Assembly: GCA_964424125.1 (NCBI GenBank)
Contig: CAYRHS010000196.1
Location: 1 to 5,178, forward strand
Reading direction: 5' to 3'
DNA from: CAYRHS01 sp964424125
GTDB taxonomy: Bacteria; Actinomycetota; Acidimicrobiia; IMCC26256; JAOSJL01
DNA length: 5,178 nt
The notes under the pieces were generated by a model. That model ran no database searches. It was not told the DNA's origin and saw nothing but the letters and a program-made list of their open reading frames with translations. How positions within the stretch are numbered: position 1 is the first letter of the stretch; every line of letters starts with the position of its first letter. The translations under genes and the position numbers were made by a program. Of this stretch, positions 3,906-5,178 are shown one piece after another.

Positions 3906-5178
3906 CGCACGTTCCTGACCGTCGCGCTGGCGCTCGTGGTCTCCTGCACGACTTCATCGGACGAGTCCGAGCAAGGGACCTCCGTCACGACCACTCCGTC
4001 GCAGCCGACGACCACCGCCCCCGGACCCACGCCGGGTGCACCCACGGTTGCCCGGGCGGCACCGCCCGGGTCCGGGCCCCGGGAGCTCCCGCCCACGTTC
4101 GTGTCGCTGGAGCTGGAGGCGTTCCCGGGCCCGGCCGAGGCGCGCTGCGCCGCCGGGGACGAGGTCCGAGTACCGGCAGGGTCGTCGCTCGCCGAGGCGG
4201 TCGCCGACGCCGAACCAGGAACCACGCTCATGATCGAGTCGGGCACCTACTCCGGTGCGGCCGACGACGACGCGGCGCTGCGGATCGAGCAATCCGACGT
4301 CTGTGTGCGCGCCGCCGACGGCGGGACCGTCGTCGTCGAGCCCGGGGGCGACGACCAGACGACGGGCCTCGTGCTGAGCGGCGACCGCGTCACCGTCGAG
4401 GGGGTGACGCTGCGCGACTTCGAGGCGGGCGTGATCCTCGGCGGCGAGGAGGGCGACACCCAGGAGGGCGTCACGCTCGAGCGAATGGTTGTCGAGGACA
4501 TGACCGGCGAGTTCCGCGACGGCATCGTCGCCGAGACCGACAACCGCTCCGAGCCCGGCGCACCTCCCAGCGTCGACGGGCTGCTCCTGTTCGACGTGCA
4601 CGTGGACGGCGCCGACCTCGGGATCTCGTGCAACGCCGGACCCTGCGCGCACTGGTGGATCGAGGACAGCACCGTCGTCGGCCGCCGCGGCGCCGAGTCG
4701 AGCGGCGCCGACACCTTCGCGATCGAGGAAGGACGTCAGATCGCGGTCGTCGACTCCACCTTCGAGAACGCGGACGCGGACGGCATCGACACCAAGGCCG
4801 ACGATGTCGTGGTCTACGGCGCGCAGGTGCGCTCGATGGGCCGCAACGGCATCAAGGCCTGGCGCGGCGTCGACGTGATCACCTCGGTGGTCAACGGCAC
4901 CGGTGCCGACGCTTCGCTCGTGGGCGACCAGGCGGGTCGCTACCGCTACCTGGGCGCGCTCGTCGCCCACCACGGGGAGCCCGGCGACTCCGCCTACGTC
5001 GCCACCTGGAGCTACGACGAGCGCGAGCCGGGCCTCGAGATCGAGATCGTGAACTGCATCTTCTTCGAGAACGCCACGGGAGGGTTCTTCGCGCCCGAGG
5101 ATGCCGACCTCACGATCGAGCACACGATCCTCGACCTCGCCGGCGACGACAAGCTCGTGGACCTGGGAGACGAGACCA
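3900..5178 (+). CDS. Right-handed beta-helix lipoprotein (3' end beyond window)
   Basis: An exported surface protein; 426 residues are visible and the frame is still open at the window edge. Residues 1-15 are a signal peptide ending in lipobox VVSC with lipid-bearing Cys16. A Thr/Pro/Ser-rich linker follows to about 65. Residues about 88-118 (VPAGSSLAEAV..AEPGTTLMIESGTYSG) are the usual opening of parallel beta-helix proteins of the pectate-lyase/PbH1 type. Helix rungs follow: GVTLRDFEAGVIL (168-180), GVTLERMVVEDM (190-201), WWIEDSTVVG (252-261), IAVVDSTFENADADGID (281-297), VVVYGAQVRSMGRNGIKAW (303-321) and IEIVNCIFFENATGGFF (381-397). Cysteines 83, 135, 244, 249 and 386 may form disulfides. 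Such folds bind or cleave polysaccharides, but no catalytic set is certain here. The GTG at 3900 is preferred (GAGG nine bases upstream, normal signal length). An in-frame GTG at 3843 would add a 19-residue basic extension. Confidence 0.88.
   Translation, partial: MLRTFLTVALALVVSCTTSSDESEQGTSVTTTPSQPTTTAPGPTPGAPTVARAAPPGSGPRELPPTFVSLELEAFPGPAEARCAAGDEVRVPAGSSLAEAVADAEPGTTLMIESGTYSGAADDDAALRIEQSDVCVRAADGGTVVVEPGGDDQTTGLVLSGDRVTVEGVTLRDFEAGVILGGEEGDTQEGVTLERMVVEDMTGEFRDGIVAETDNRSEPGAPPSVDGLLLFDVHVDGADLGISCNAGPCAHWWIEDSTVVGRRGAESSGADTFAIEEGRQIAVVDSTFENADADGIDTKADDVVVYGAQVRSMGRNGIKAWRGVDVITSVVNGTGADASLVGDQAGRYRYLGALVAHHGEPGDSAYVATWSYDEREPGLEIEIVNCIFFENATGGFFAPEDADLTIEHTILDLAGDDKLVDLGDET

Noticed and set aside
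3954..5123. Long minus-strand open frame of 389 codons opposite the beta-helix gene
   Set aside because: It is a shadow created by high GC at third positions. Its translation is low-complexity Val/Gly/Ala/Arg/Asp, while the plus strand shows a signal peptide and beta-helix rungs.
1..5178. CRISPR array, tandem repeats, toxin-antitoxin or defence-gene cluster
   Set aside because: No regularly spaced repeats and no nuclease, helicase or toxin-like proteins were found on either strand; the genes present are ordinary families.

Overview
The window is very GC-rich, and third codon positions in all convincing genes are almost always G or C. Several features point to a high-GC actinobacterium, probably of the Acidimicrobiia type: lipoproteins with Thr-rich linkers, an alpha/beta-hydrolase/class III cyclase fusion, a small triple-pass membrane protein with actinobacterial character, and good GGAGG ribosome sites with frequent GTG starts. 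The taxonomic call is inferred from style, not from a marker gene. A run of ten Ns at 440-449 marks a scaffold join in a draft or metagenome-derived assembly.

Layout, left to right. Bases 1-492 hold the C-terminal catalytic part of a tyrosine recombinase, cut by the window start and interrupted near its end by the N gap. A strong hairpin at 509-539 separates it from a minus-strand initiator tRNA (549-625), so the integrase points at the 3' end of a tRNA gene. This is the classic arrangement at the end of an integrated element, which would extend leftwards out of the window. Right of the tRNA the sequence looks like ordinary chromosome. It starts with a possible tiny Cys-rich protein (603-806, minus) that has a reasonable promoter but runs into the tRNA. 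Next is a long minus-strand hydrolase-cyclase fusion (891-2225). Divergent from it is a plus-strand run of four separately spaced genes: a small membrane protein (2296-2577), a Cys-paired lipoprotein (2650-3240), a VOC/glyoxalase-fold protein (3315-3770) and the start of a beta-helix lipoprotein (3900 to the window end).

The plus-strand genes are separated by 70-130 bases and each has its own ribosome site, so they need not form one operon. Two of them are predicted surface lipoproteins, one is a membrane protein, and the cyclase would make an intracellular second messenger. Nothing in the sequence ties these into a single pathway.

I do not see a convincing new multi-gene system. The points most worth a second look are the tRNA/integrase junction with its assembly gap, the Cys-rich mini-ORF over the tRNA, the unusual 1-72 mismatch of the initiator tRNA, the His in place of the usual cyclase transition-state Asn, and the stem-loop that covers the start of the beta-helix lipoprotein.
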